Part shown: positions 1 to 8,521 of the stretch, piece by piece | Numbering within the stretch: position 1 is the first letter of the stretch | Layout of the letters: every line of letters begins with the position of its first letter | Origin: Flammeovirga yaeyamensis | GTDB taxonomy: Bacteria > Bacteroidota > Bacteroidia > Cytophagales > Flammeovirgaceae | DNA length: 64,000 nt | Direction of reading: 5' to 3' | Assembly (NCBI RefSeq): GCF_018736045.1 | Contig: NZ_CP076132.1 | Location: 3,829,501 to 3,893,500, forward strand | Made by a program: the position numbers and the translations under genes | The notes under the pieces: model-generated | What the model saw: only the letters and a program-made list of their open reading frames with translations | Databases searched by the model: none | Told to the model about the DNA's origin: nothing

Positions 1-423
1 TGCAACTGCAATTGCTGCAAAAGTACCTTGGAACATGATAAATAAGATTCTAGGAATAGTACCTTCTACATCTGTAATTTTTACGTCTGCTAAAAGAAAT
101 GAAGTGAAATCTCCGATGTAAGCATTACCTTTTCCGAATGCTAGGCTATAACCAATAATTACCCATACTAGAGTACCTGTACAGAATGCAGTATAACTCA
201 TACCAATAGTATTCAATACTGTTTTTCTTTGTGCAAGACCTCCATAGAATAACGTTAAACCTGCAGGTGTCATAAGCATAACCAATGCTGTTGCAATTAA
301 CATCCAAGCAGTATCGCCAGTGTTAATAGTAGCTGCATCTGCAGAATAGCCTAATGTAGGCAAAAGGAGAACCGATAGTAATAACGCCACACTTTTAGCG
401 TTGAAACTTTTTAATGAAATCAT
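1..423 (-). CDS. amt: Ammonium transporter, N-terminal part (runs off the window)
   Basis: An integral inner-membrane channel for ammonium/ammonia. Only the first 141 codons are here; the gene continues beyond base 1. Translation from the ATG at 423 gives a cleavable-looking signal sequence (hydrophobic residues about 12-25), as is usual in this family. The family's first membrane segment follows, with the pattern DTAWMLIATALVMLMTPAG then LTLFYGG, and then a second segment around TGTLVWVIIGYSLAFG. These match the Amt/MEP N-terminus closely. No GlnB gene is visible on this side. A promoter-like sequence lies about 45 bases upstream. The assignment is confident; which Amt subtype is unknown. 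Confidence 0.93.
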   Translation of the reverse strand, partial: MISLKSFNAKSVALLLSVLLLPTLGYSADAATINTGDTAWMLIATALVMLMTPAGLTLFYGGLAQRKTVLNTIGMSYTAFCTGTLVWVIIGYSLAFGKGNAYIGDFTSFLLADVKITDVEGTIPRILFIMFQGTFAAIAVA

Positions 424-468
424 AATTTAAATAGGTGAGTTGTGTTAGTATTTTTCAATTTTACAGCA

Positions 469-501
469 CAAACTTATGAAGTTTTCAACATAAAGTCCAA
501 A
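469..501 (-). promoter_or_regulatory. Probable promoter of the ammonium transporter gene
   Basis: On the minus strand TAAGTTTG (476-469) matches the Bacteroidota -7 element TAnnTTTG. TTTG (501-498) lies 21 bases upstream as a -33 element. The leader to the ATG at 423 would be about 40 bases. The rest of the 424-742 gap is AT-rich and holds only this and the terminator at 711-736. Confidence 0.4.
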
Positions 502-710
502 TATTTAACTAATTAATATTCCTACTTAGGTTGTTTTTCAACCCAAATAATAGTTAACAATATGTTTTTAAACATAAATTAGGTTGATTTTTTACCATAA
601 AAATCAATTTCAACCGATAATTACCAACAAATAGATTATTTAAATAACTAAACCTTTATTTTTATCAAAAAATTTAAACTCGCCATCCATTTTTTAGCTT
701 AAAAACAAAA

Positions 711-736
711 AAGTCACCCATTTTCATGGATGACTT
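711..736 (-). terminator. Intrinsic terminator of pdxH
   Basis: An 11-base stem (711-721 with 726-736, one mismatch) has a four-base loop. On the minus strand it is followed by a T-rich tract. It starts seven bases past the pdxH stop codon. Confidence 0.7.
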
Positions 737-742
737 CCTTAT

Positions 743-1384
743 TTATGGAGCAAGTCTTGATCTTTCCCAAATTCCCTGCTCATTTAATTCATATTGTATT
801 CGATCGTGTAACCTCGAAGGTCTACCCTGCCAAAACTCTATTCTTGTGGGCTTCACTGCGAATCCTCCCCAATGTGGTGGTCGAGGAACTTTAGTGATAA
901 ACTTAGCTGCATATTTTGCGAAACGAGTAACAATCACATTTTTTGATGAAATCTTAGAACTTTGTTCCGAAGCCCACGCCCCTACTTTACTTTTATAGGG
1001 TCTTGATGCAAAGTAGGTATCCGAAACCTCTTCCGATACTTTCTCTACTGTTCCTTCTATACATACCTGCCTTTCCAGTTCGGGCCAAAAGAAGTTCATA
1101 GCTACTTTTTTTGTATCCTGAAGAGCTTGCCCTTTTCTACTGTTGTAATTGGTATAAAAAACAAAAGCATCGTCTTCCACTCCTTTTAATAGCACAGTTC
1201 TAGAAGAAATTGTTCCCTCCTTAGATACTGTTGCTACATTAACAGCAGTGGGTTCCATTACTTCTGCTTTAATAGCTTCTTCTAACCAAATTTCGAATTG
1301 TTGGATTGGCTGCTCTAAAACATCGGATTCTTCTAATGCTTTTTTAGAGTAATCTTGACGAATGTCTGCTATTTTAGATTTCAT
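743..1384 (-). CDS. pdxH: Pyridoxine/pyridoxamine 5'-phosphate oxidase
   Basis: A cytoplasmic FMN enzyme that oxidises pyridoxine or pyridoxamine phosphate to pyridoxal 5'-phosphate, the last step of vitamin B6 synthesis and salvage. The protein has the family landmarks in order: N-terminal IRQDYSKKALEE, EPTAVNVATV, SSRTVLLKG, FYTNYNSRKG, FWPELERQVCIEG, FASRPYKSKVGAWASEQSS, and the C-terminal FWQGRPSRLHDR and ERSRLAP. I chose the ATG at 1384 (213 residues, the family's usual length). An in-frame ATG at 1408 lies inside the end of the upstream gene. It sits eight bases after the FAD-dehydrogenase gene and is probably co-transcribed with it. Confidence 0.95.
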   Translation of the reverse strand: MKSKIADIRQDYSKKALEESDVLEQPIQQFEIWLEEAIKAEVMEPTAVNVATVSKEGTISSRTVLLKGVEDDAFVFYTNYNSRKGQALQDTKKVAMNFFWPELERQVCIEGTVEKVSEEVSDTYFASRPYKSKVGAWASEQSSKISSKNVIVTRFAKYAAKFITKVPRPPHWGGFAVKPTRIEFWQGRPSRLHDRIQYELNEQGIWERSRLAP

Positions 1385-1391
1385 ATATTTA

Positions 1392-2993
1392 TTATTTTGA
1401 TGCGGCATCTTTTACGCCACAATACATTTCTGCAATTCTATTCGCACACAATTCACCGTCCATTGCAGCTGACGCAATACCGCCAGCATAACCTGCTCCT
1501 TCACCAGAAGGGAACAATCTTTTTAATTGTGTATGCTCACAAGTTTCCTTTTCTCTAGGAATTCTAACAGGAGACGATGTTCTACTTTCCACACCTACGA
1601 TTTGTGCTTCGTTGGTTAAGTATCCTTTCATCTTTTTACCAAAATCTTTAAAACCAAATTTTAAACGATGGGCTAAAGCTTCTGGTAAAACCTCTCTCAT
1701 ATCTACTGATAACAATCCAGGTTGATAAGATGTTTCGTTTAATTCTTGAGAAACTTTCCCTTGAACAAAATCAACCAATCTTTGTGCTGGAGCTACTTGA
1801 GTTCCTCCTGCAACCACACAGGCTTGCTTTTCTATAGCTGCTTGAAACTCCATGGCTGCCAATTCTCCATATTTTTCGATATATGGTGCGAATTCATCAT
1901 CATCCACAGAAACAACAATTCCAGAATTAGAGAATTTTGAATCTCTTCGAGAAGGTGACATACCATTGACAACCACCTCACCCGGCGCTGTAGCTGAAGG
2001 AACAATAAATCCACCCGGGCACATACAGAAAGAAAACACTCCTTTTTTCTGTCCTTTGTACCCTACTTGAGAAACCAACGAATACGCTGCTGCAGGTAGG
2101 AATTCACCTCTATCTCTATCTTGCAAGTGATATTGCACCTTATCAATTAATCCTTGAGGATGTTCGATTCTCACACCTAAAGCAAATGGCTTTCTTTCAA
2201 TTTGTATTTCCTTTTGATGCAATAACCTGAAAATATCTCTTGCTGAATGCCCTGTTGCTAATAACACTGCCTCTCCTTCGAATTTATCTCCATTTTGAGT
2301 AACAACTCCTTTTATTTCATCTTTCTCTAAGATAAAATCAGTTACTCTGGTTTCGAAATGAACCTCTCCGCCAGCGTTTAATACACTTTCTCTCATCTCT
2401 GCAATTACCTTTGGTAATTTATTGGTACCAATATGAGGATGAGCATCAATTAATATTTCTTCTGAAGCAGAGTGAGCAACAAAAATTTCACAGATTCTTC
2501 TAAAATCACCTCTCTTTTTAGATCGAGTATACAGTTTACCATCAGAATAGGTACCTGCACCACCTTCACCAAAGCAATAATTAGAATCTTCGTTGACTAT
2601 ATTTTTCTTATTGATGTTAGCAAGATCTCTTCTCCTTTTCTGTACATCGTTACCTCTTTCAATAATGATAGGTTTGATACCTAGTTCTAGAAAACGAAGT
2701 GCAGCAAAAAGACCAGCAGGACCTGCTCCAACAATAATTACTCTTTTACTATTACTTACTTCTTGATAATCCTTCTTATAACTGATCGACAAAGAAGGTT
2801 TCTCGTTCACAAAGATTTCCGCTTGAACGTTCACCTTCACTTTTTGCTTACGTGCATCTACAGAACGACGCGTCATTCGAACAGTCACATCTTTCTCGTT
2901 TTGCAACTTTTCTTTTCTAAGGACAAACGTTTTAAAGTTGTCATCATCAAAAGCCACATTTGGAGGTACTACGTATTGAGAAACTTTTTTCAT
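1392..2993 (-). CDS. FAD-dependent dehydrogenase (COG2509-type NAD(P)/FAD oxidoreductase)
   Basis: A 533-residue flavoprotein. An N-terminal domain of about 85 residues precedes a Rossmann FAD-binding motif, GAGPAGLFAALR, at about residues 90-101. Then come the E-R pair in IIIERGNDVQKRR, the family-specific GEGGAGTYSDGKLYTR segment, ATGHSARD, and a C-terminal GEGAGYAGGI-ASAAMDG flavin-contact motif. This arrangement is that of the widespread but poorly characterised COG2509 family; the substrate is unknown. It probably forms an operon with pdxH downstream. A TAATTTTG -7-like element lies at 3036-3029 on the minus strand without a clear -33. Confidence 0.85.
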   Translation of the reverse strand: MKKVSQYVVPPNVAFDDDNFKTFVLRKEKLQNEKDVTVRMTRRSVDARKQKVKVNVQAEIFVNEKPSLSISYKKDYQEVSNSKRVIIVGAGPAGLFAALRFLELGIKPIIIERGNDVQKRRRDLANINKKNIVNEDSNYCFGEGGAGTYSDGKLYTRSKKRGDFRRICEIFVAHSASEEILIDAHPHIGTNKLPKVIAEMRESVLNAGGEVHFETRVTDFILEKDEIKGVVTQNGDKFEGEAVLLATGHSARDIFRLLHQKEIQIERKPFALGVRIEHPQGLIDKVQYHLQDRDRGEFLPAAAYSLVSQVGYKGQKKGVFSFCMCPGGFIVPSATAPGEVVVNGMSPSRRDSKFSNSGIVVSVDDDEFAPYIEKYGELAAMEFQAAIEKQACVVAGGTQVAPAQRLVDFVQGKVSQELNETSYQPGLLSVDMREVLPEALAHRLKFGFKDFGKKMKGYLTNEAQIVGVESRTSSPVRIPREKETCEHTQLKRLFPSGEGAGYAGGIASAAMDGELCANRIAEMYCGVKDAASK

Positions 2994-3080
2994 GTAAAAG
3001 CGGATTTATTAATCATTTAAACGAAATGCAAAATTAGCTAATTCGCGTGAAGTTATGGATATGCAAAACATCATTAACAA

Positions 3081-3106
3081 AAAAAGCAGTCGAAATTTCG
3101 ACTGCT
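3081..3106 (-). terminator. Intrinsic terminator of the coiled-coil lipoprotein gene
   Basis: An uninterrupted 22-base palindrome (3085-3106) is followed on the minus strand by a T-run. It starts 28 bases past the stop of the gene at 3134-3904. Confidence 0.8.
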
Positions 3107-3133
3107 TCTCTCATTATCAAAGGTAAACGTTAA

Positions 3134-3904
3134 TTAGTTCACTTTTTCTGATAACTCTTGTACTTTATCGTAAGCATCTTTTTTACCTGCTTCGAAAGAT
3201 TTTTTGTACAACTCTAAAGCTTCTTTATAAGTAGCTTTCTTTTTCTTTGGAGCTAATTTAGTTCTGTTTGCCGCTTCTTCTAAAGCTTCTGCTTGTGCAT
3301 AGTATGCATCTGCTTCGGTTTTCTTTGCTTGAACCATCAACTCTTGAATTCTATTTTTCTGAAGAGTAATTTCTTCATTGTTTTTCTGAATTTGCACTTC
3401 TTGATCAGAAAGTTCTTTGGCTTGTAAATCAACTGTTTTGATTAACGCTTTATTTTCTGATTGTAAGTTAGCTACATTTTCCTTCAGCTTTTCGATCTCT
3501 TGAGATTTCTGATCCAACTGTTGTCTTAACTTTCTAATGGTATTAGCCAATGCACTGTTCTTCGCATTTGATTTTGCCAAGCTAGTTTCCATTTGCTCCA
3601 TACGTTGCTCTGATTCTTTCATGTAAGCATCGATAGCACGGATTTTCTCTTCGTATGTTTTTCCTGAAATACCTTTCTCCATATCAATGTACAGAAGGTT
3701 TCTCGAGGCATCTATAGAGTCGATTAAAGCTCCTACTTCGTTTAATGTCTGAGCTGCCGCCTCTGCTCTTGCTAAATCTTCTTGAAGTTTTGCGTTCGTC
3801 TCCTTTAATTGTTCGTTTTCTTCTTTAATGCCACATGCACCAAAAACAAATGCTAACGCTACAATCAATAGAGCTTTAGTTTTTGTAAAATTCTTTAGCT
3901 TCAT
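3134..3904 (-). CDS. Coiled-coil lipoprotein of unknown function
   Basis: 256 residues. The N-terminus is a lipoprotein signal with lipobox FGAC (Cys about 24), so the protein is predicted to be lipid-anchored. Almost everything from residue 28 to about 215 has heptad spacing rich in Glu, Lys, Gln and Leu, as expected of a long coiled coil. The C-terminal 45 residues (KKKKATYKEALELYKKSFEAGKKDAYDKVQEL) look like one tetratricopeptide-like helical pair. No enzyme motif is seen. It is a stand-alone gene with its own promoter and terminator. A structural or periplasmic-spacer role is only a guess. Confidence 0.8.
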   Translation of the reverse strand: MKLKNFTKTKALLIVALAFVFGACGIKEENEQLKETNAKLQEDLARAEAAAQTLNEVGALIDSIDASRNLLYIDMEKGISGKTYEEKIRAIDAYMKESEQRMEQMETSLAKSNAKNSALANTIRKLRQQLDQKSQEIEKLKENVANLQSENKALIKTVDLQAKELSDQEVQIQKNNEEITLQKNRIQELMVQAKKTEADAYYAQAEALEEAANRTKLAPKKKKATYKEALELYKKSFEAGKKDAYDKVQELSEKVN

Positions 3905-3944
3905 TTTTTCTCGTATTAGTATAATCTATTACTTCAGACTATGA

Positions 3945-3974
3945 CAAATGTAAATTCTTTTATGTAACTATCAA
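3945..3974 (-). promoter_or_regulatory. Promoter of the coiled-coil lipoprotein gene
   Basis: Minus strand: TTG at 3974-3972, 19 bases, then TACATTTG at 3952-3945, an exact TAnnTTTG. The start codon lies about 40 bases downstream. Confidence 0.6.
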
Positions 3975-4029
3975 AAATAGTCTCATTTTTTTCAAAACTT
4001 TAAAAATTTTCATCAAACACATGGAAACA

Positions 4030-4061
4030 TTGATATTAAAAGGGAAATATCTATAAATTTG
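4030..4061 (+). promoter_or_regulatory. Promoter of the glycosyltransferase/WecA-type pair
   Basis: TTG at 4030-4032, 21 bases, then TAAATTTG at 4054-4061, an exact -7 match. The ATG is at 4118. Confidence 0.5.
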
Positions 4062-4117
4062 TACCGAAAACTATCATTTCTCCTGCTACTATTTTTTTAA
4101 CTCAGGAGATTTTTCAC

Positions 4118-5281
4118 ATGGAGAAAAAGAAAATACTAAGGATTATTGCTCGACTTAACGTTGGAGGTCCTGCTATTCACACATCGATATTATCTGAACA
4201 ATTCAAAAACAATGAATTCGATACACTTTTAGTTGCTGGAAAAGTACCAGACAATGAAGGAGATATGAGTTACATTGCTAAAGATCGAGGGGTTGAGGTA
4301 ACTTATTTAAATACGTTACAAAGGGAATTATCTCCCTTTAATGATATTAAGTCTGTTCTAGAAATTAGAAAAATCATTAAGGAATATCAGCCTGATATTG
4401 TACATACTCATACTGCAAAAGCAGGATTTGTAGGTAGAGCTGCTGTTATTTTATCAAACTTTTTCTCAAGAAAAAAAATAAAATCAGTCCATACATTCCA
4501 TGGTCATGTTTTTAATGGATATTTTTCACCTTTAAAAACAAAGGTTTTTCTATTAATAGAAAGAACGCTAGCTAAGTTCACAGATGTAATCGTTACAATT
4601 ACGGATAAACAACAAAAAGAGATTTTATCGTTGGGTATCGGAAAAGAAGGTCAACATCAAATGATTCCATTAGGGCTAGATTTAGAAAAATTTTACCATA
4701 ATTCGGAAAAAAACTATCTTTTTGACCAATATAATATCAAGAAAGATATTAAATTAGTTGGCGTCATTGCTCGATTTACTCAAATAAAAAACCTTAAACT
4801 GTTTATTGATACTGCCAAAATAATCCTTAATACTCGGAACGATATTCACTTTTTTATGGTTGGTGACGGTGAGGACAGAAGTATTCTGGAAGATCATGTA
4901 AAAGAATTAAATCTAGAAAAAAATATCACTTTTACTGGTTTTTTAAAGGATCTTCCTGCTGTTTATTCAAGTTTGGATTTAGTTTTGCTTACTTCTAACA
5001 ATGAAGGTTCCCCTGTTTCGATTATTGAAGCGATGACCAATGGAAAAGTTGTTGCTTCCACTGCTGTTGGGGGAGTCCCTGATTTATTCACTGATTTTGG
5101 GAAAAAATATTTAGTAAATAAAAATGATGCTAATGCACTTGCTGTTGCGGCGTTAAGCCTACTCGGAGATACTTCTACATACAAAAGATTTATCGAAGAA
5201 CATCAAGACCCAACATACAAAAAATATAATTACAGTCGACTCGTTACTGATTTGACAAAAACTTATAAAGAATTAACATGA
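4118..5281 (+). CDS. Glycosyltransferase family 4 (GT-B fold)
   Basis: 387 residues. It transfers a sugar from a nucleotide donor to an unknown acceptor, probably in surface-polysaccharide or lipid-linked glycan synthesis at the cytoplasmic face. The N-terminal domain begins LRIIARLNVGGPAIHTSIL, the usual acceptor-side glycine loop. DIVHTHTAKAGFVGR and HTFHGHVFNGYF follow. The C-terminal Rossmann domain has GVIARFTQIKN, FFMVGDGEDR and the donor-binding NNEGSPVSIIEAMTNGKVV (E-x7-E type). The stop overlaps the next gene's ATG by four bases (ATGA), so the pair is translationally coupled to a WecA-type phosphoglycosyltransferase. This supports a joint role in starting a lipid-linked glycan. Confidence 0.9.
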   Translation: MEKKKILRIIARLNVGGPAIHTSILSEQFKNNEFDTLLVAGKVPDNEGDMSYIAKDRGVEVTYLNTLQRELSPFNDIKSVLEIRKIIKEYQPDIVHTHTAKAGFVGRAAVILSNFFSRKKIKSVHTFHGHVFNGYFSPLKTKVFLLIERTLAKFTDVIVTITDKQQKEILSLGIGKEGQHQMIPLGLDLEKFYHNSEKNYLFDQYNIKKDIKLVGVIARFTQIKNLKLFIDTAKIILNTRNDIHFFMVGDGEDRSILEDHVKELNLEKNITFTGFLKDLPAVYSSLDLVLLTSNNEGSPVSIIEAMTNGKVVASTAVGGVPDLFTDFGKKYLVNKNDANALAVAALSLLGDTSTYKRFIEEHQDPTYKKYNYSRLVTDLTKTYKELT

Positions 5282-6537
5282 ACCAATCCACATTATTGCT
5301 GAGCTTAACAATTGGTGCAATTATCTCCTTTATTATTACCAGAATACTTATAAAACAAGCTATCCGTTATAATATTGTAGATAAACCTCGAGCCGATCGT
5401 TTTCACACAAAAACCACAGCCTTAATGGGTGGCATTGCTATCGTAATGTCTTTTATTATAGGAGCTACACTTCTAGAAATTCTACCTCTATTATGGTCTT
5501 CAATAGCTGTATGTGGTATTACTCTTTCAATCTACTTATTATTTAACAATAAAAGGAGAAGAGCTATTGCGAGCTGTTTTATAACAGTATTACTTTGTAC
5601 TGCTTCTATATTATATTTATATCCTGAGAATGTCGTAGAAAACCAATACGTTTGGTTATTTACAGGTGGACTTATCATTTTCTTCACTGGAGCATTTGAT
5701 GACAAGTCTAAAGCAATGGAACCTAAAGTAAAATTGTTCTTCCAAATTGTAGCTGGCTCAATTGCTATTACTGTTGTTGGAAGTGCAGAATTTCTACCTC
5801 CAGTTTTAAGTCAACTTTTCACCTTCTTTTGGATTATCGGTGTAATTAACGCCCTTAATTTAATTGACAACATGAATGGTTTATCACCAGGAGTGGCTGC
5901 TTTAATTGCATTATCATTCGGTATTTTTGCCAATATTTATTTCAATAATGTTGAAGTTGCCGCGGTAAGTTTAATGCTTGCTGCTGTTCTAATCGGATTT
6001 CTACCAAACAACTTCCCTAATGCCCGTATTTTTATGGGAGACTCGGGTAGTATGTTTTTAGGATATATATTATCGATGATTGGTGTTTCTTTATCATGGC
6101 AAACACCAGAGATTAACATTGGTATCCTTACTCCTATTTTACTTATTTCATATCCAATATTTGATGTTACTTTTGTTACTATTAACAGAATTAGATCTGG
6201 AAGACCTATTTATGTGGGCGGCAAAGATCACTCTTCACATTTATTGGTGAAGTATGGTTTATCTCCAAGAAATGCTGTCTTATTAATATATGCACTTTGC
6301 ACACTAACTGCATTTATTACCTATTATATTAATACATTGGACTTTGCTTACGCTAGCACAGCTTTAAGCGTGATTGTATTCACTTTTTCTATCTTAGGTT
6401 TGATGCTCACAAAATTGCATGATAAAGAATACATGAAAAAGAAAAATGAAACGGTGATCGGACAAGAATCTGAAGACGTTACTCGAATTACTTCGATTAC
6501 TCCAAATGTTTCTAAGAAATATAGAAAAGTGGATTAG
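5278..6537 (+). CDS. WecA/MraY-family undecaprenyl-phosphate sugar-1-phosphate transferase
   Basis: 419 residues, polytopic (about ten or eleven hydrophobic segments). The family transfers a HexNAc-1-phosphate from a UDP-sugar to undecaprenyl phosphate, the first step of O-antigen or similar glycans. Diagnostic motifs are present: DKPRADRFHTK-TALMGG near the N-terminus, the acidic FDDKSKAMEPKVKL, NLIDNMNGLSPGVA, the metal/nucleotide site IFMGDSGSMFLG, and the cytoplasmic GGKDHSSHLL near residue 320. It resembles WecA/TagO more than MraY. The C-terminal 50 residues are a soluble, variable tail. It overlaps the upstream GT4 gene by ATGA. Confidence 0.92.
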   Translation: MNQSTLLLSLTIGAIISFIITRILIKQAIRYNIVDKPRADRFHTKTTALMGGIAIVMSFIIGATLLEILPLLWSSIAVCGITLSIYLLFNNKRRRAIASCFITVLLCTASILYLYPENVVENQYVWLFTGGLIIFFTGAFDDKSKAMEPKVKLFFQIVAGSIAITVVGSAEFLPPVLSQLFTFFWIIGVINALNLIDNMNGLSPGVAALIALSFGIFANIYFNNVEVAAVSLMLAAVLIGFLPNNFPNARIFMGDSGSMFLGYILSMIGVSLSWQTPEINIGILTPILLISYPIFDVTFVTINRIRSGRPIYVGGKDHSSHLLVKYGLSPRNAVLLIYALCTLTAFITYYINTLDFAYASTALSVIVFTFSILGLMLTKLHDKEYMKKKNETVIGQESEDVTRITSITPNVSKKYRKVD

Positions 6538-6572
6538 ACTTGAAGATCCTACGAATAAAAATACTTTTGAGA

Positions 6573-6605
6573 ACACCCACGATTGAAATTGTGGGTGTTT
6601 TTTTA
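6573..6605 (+). terminator. Intrinsic terminator after the WecA-type gene
   Basis: An 8-base stem (ACACCCAC, 6573-6580, with GTGGGTGT, 6591-6598) is followed by a run of T to 6605. Confidence 0.85.
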
Positions 6606-6628
6606 TTGTTTGAATTAAACAAGACTAT

Positions 6629-6676
6629 TGCATTGATGATGCACGTAGAGAAACAGTGCAAGGTCCTTACAAAATG
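6629..6676. repeat. Possible copy of a dispersed palindromic element
   Basis: Between two terminators lies a small hairpin (TGCAT at 6629-6633 with ATGCA at 6639-6643). It is followed by GGTCCTTACAAAAT (6662-6675). The same tail, with one extra base, occurs at 16793-16807 after another hairpin. It could be a decayed member of a small intergenic repeat family; two copies are thin evidence. Confidence 0.3.
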
Positions 6677-6691
6677 TTTCCGATAATAAAA

Positions 6692-6723
6692 AAGGTCATC
6701 TCACAAAAGCGTGAGATGACCTT
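6692..6723 (-). terminator. Intrinsic terminator of tig
   Basis: A perfect 13-base stem (6692-6704 with 6711-6723) has a six-base loop and is followed on the minus strand by a T-rich run. It lies 25 bases past the tig stop. Confidence 0.85.
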
Positions 6724-6747
6724 TTATATTTTTAAAGCATCTGATGA

Positions 6748-8082
6748 TTAACCAGCTACTTGCTCATTCTTTGCAGTTAAGAACTCTTCGAATTTCGCTA
6801 AATCAACTTCTTCAGTGTTTAAAGAAACTTTTTCTTTAGCAGCACCAAAGATCTTCTCGTTGTAAACTTGCTCATAAGTTTGCTCGAAGTACTTACCGTT
6901 TTCAGCAGTTAAGTAGTTTTGAACGAACTCACCCATTCTGTCATCTTCATCACCCATGAAGTTACCGAATTGAGCTTTGATTTGTTCTAAAGCAGCTGCT
7001 TCAACATCTTCTTTCTCTACTTTGATCTCAGCAGTTTCAGCAATTGCGTCAGAGATTGCTCTCCACTTCACTGCTTCTTCGAATTTACCGATGTTGTTTT
7101 CAACTTCCTCGTCAGTTGACTTAGGGTTGTTTTGCTTGAATACTGTTTTCAATAATTCAGCAGGAAGAGCGATTGGGTTAGCCTCAACTAATGCAGTACG
7201 AACGTTTTCGTTTGTTACGTTGTCAATTGCTTGTTGGTTAACTTCACCAATTGTCTTTTTCAATTCAGCTCTGAATTCTTCTTCGTTAGAAGCTTTATCA
7301 GGACCGATTACCATGTTAAAGAAATCTTGATCTAATTCTGGCTCGTGGTTACGAGTGATTTTAGTGATTTCGATAGAGAAGTTACCAGTGAATTTGTCAG
7401 CATCTTCTGTACCCAAGAACAAACCTAAACGCTTGCTATCTTCGTACATAGTGTCGATATCCAAAGTAACAACATCACCTACTTTCTTACCGATGAATTG
7501 ATCAGCAATACCTTCAGCTAATTTGTCGTCTACATCAAATGCAGCACCTTCTTTAGAATACTCACCTGCTTCAGCTTTGAAAGTAGCAGTAACAACGTCA
7601 GCTTGAGCTACTTCTTCAGCGTCTTTCTTCGTTGGGTAAGACTCTTTTAACTTAACGATTGTGTTATCAACGTCAGCATCAGTAACTGTTAAGTTAAATG
7701 TATCTGCAGAAACACCTTCTGTTTTAAGTTCAAATTCTGGTAATAATAATTCGAATTCAACAGTTTGATCAGCACCCAATTGTTCTGGAGTGATAAAATC
7801 ACCTTTGTAAATTGGTTGGAACAATGGTTTAACGTTATTGTCTTTCAAGTAAGTATCAACAGCTTTTCCAACAGTTTCGTTGAAAGTATCCATTTTCACT
7901 TGCTTTCCGTACATTTTTTCCACCATTGAAAAAGGTACTTTACCCGGACGGAAACCTTTCATATTAGCCGTTTTAGCATATTGCTTCAACTTGCTTTTAT
8001 ACTCAGTCATGTAATCCGCTTCAGTAACATTTACAGTTAACAAACCGTACGAGTTCTCCTGTTTATCTAATTTGAATTCCAA
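6748..8082 (-). CDS. tig: Trigger factor, ribosome-associated chaperone
   Basis: 444 residues, the family's usual length. It binds ribosomal protein uL23 at the tunnel exit and shields nascent chains. The ribosome-binding tail is clear: MKGFRPGKVPFSMVEKMYG at about residues 41-59, matching the G-F-R-x-G-K-x-P signature. The middle domain region is PPIase-like, with substitutions usual in Bacteroidota, and a long helical C-terminal arm follows. The start appears to be TTG at 8082-8080. The first residues (EFKLDKQENSYG) align with the family N-terminus. No in-frame ATG lies close upstream, and the next ATG (residue 24) would remove conserved sequence. Codon use is that of a strongly expressed gene. 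Confidence 0.95.
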   Translation of the reverse strand: MEFKLDKQENSYGLLTVNVTEADYMTEYKSKLKQYAKTANMKGFRPGKVPFSMVEKMYGKQVKMDTFNETVGKAVDTYLKDNNVKPLFQPIYKGDFITPEQLGADQTVEFELLLPEFELKTEGVSADTFNLTVTDADVDNTIVKLKESYPTKKDAEEVAQADVVTATFKAEAGEYSKEGAAFDVDDKLAEGIADQFIGKKVGDVVTLDIDTMYEDSKRLGLFLGTEDADKFTGNFSIEITKITRNHEPELDQDFFNMVIGPDKASNEEEFRAELKKTIGEVNQQAIDNVTNENVRTALVEANPIALPAELLKTVFKQNNPKSTDEEVENNIGKFEEAVKWRAISDAIAETAEIKVEKEDVEAAALEQIKAQFGNFMGDEDDRMGEFVQNYLTAENGKYFEQTYEQVYNEKIFGAAKEKVSLNTEEVDLAKFEEFLTAKNEQVAG

Positions 8083-8521
8083 AGTTTTATGATTTTTGGT
8101 GTGACAAAATTCTAATTTTAATCAGAAAAAAAGACGAAATCTAACTTTCTGAGGTCGTATTTTGAAATTAGAGCAATAACAACAACTTTTTCCGCCATCA
8201 AATATTTGCCCTCCTTTCCTCTATATCAAGAAATTCCTTTTGTTTTTAACCTATTGATTTACAATAAAAAACAATCAATCCTCCTCTAGAGTTTTACCAT
8301 AAACAAAATACCTAAAATAGACATTTTAATTTAAAGCGATGCAAAGGTAATGAACTCATTTTTAAAATCATTGATGTTAGGTCAAAAAAATGTAAACATC
8401 TGTTACTTACAATTTTATTTTATTATCTGATAAAACTTTGACAACACTACATTTTTTTACCTATTTTTATAGTTCTAAAATTTCAAAAAATTACATTATT
8501 GTTCGGTCATAGAATTAAGAG
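8083..8521. other. Intergenic region between divergent tig and relA/spoT
   Basis: 439 AT-rich bases with no coding frame or RNA gene that I recognise. On the minus strand TACCTTTG (8349-8342) matches the Bacteroidota -7 element exactly but has no convincing TTG at the right distance. If used, the tig leader would be about 250 bases long. No strong hairpin was seen. The relA/spoT promoter was not located. Confidence 0.4.
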
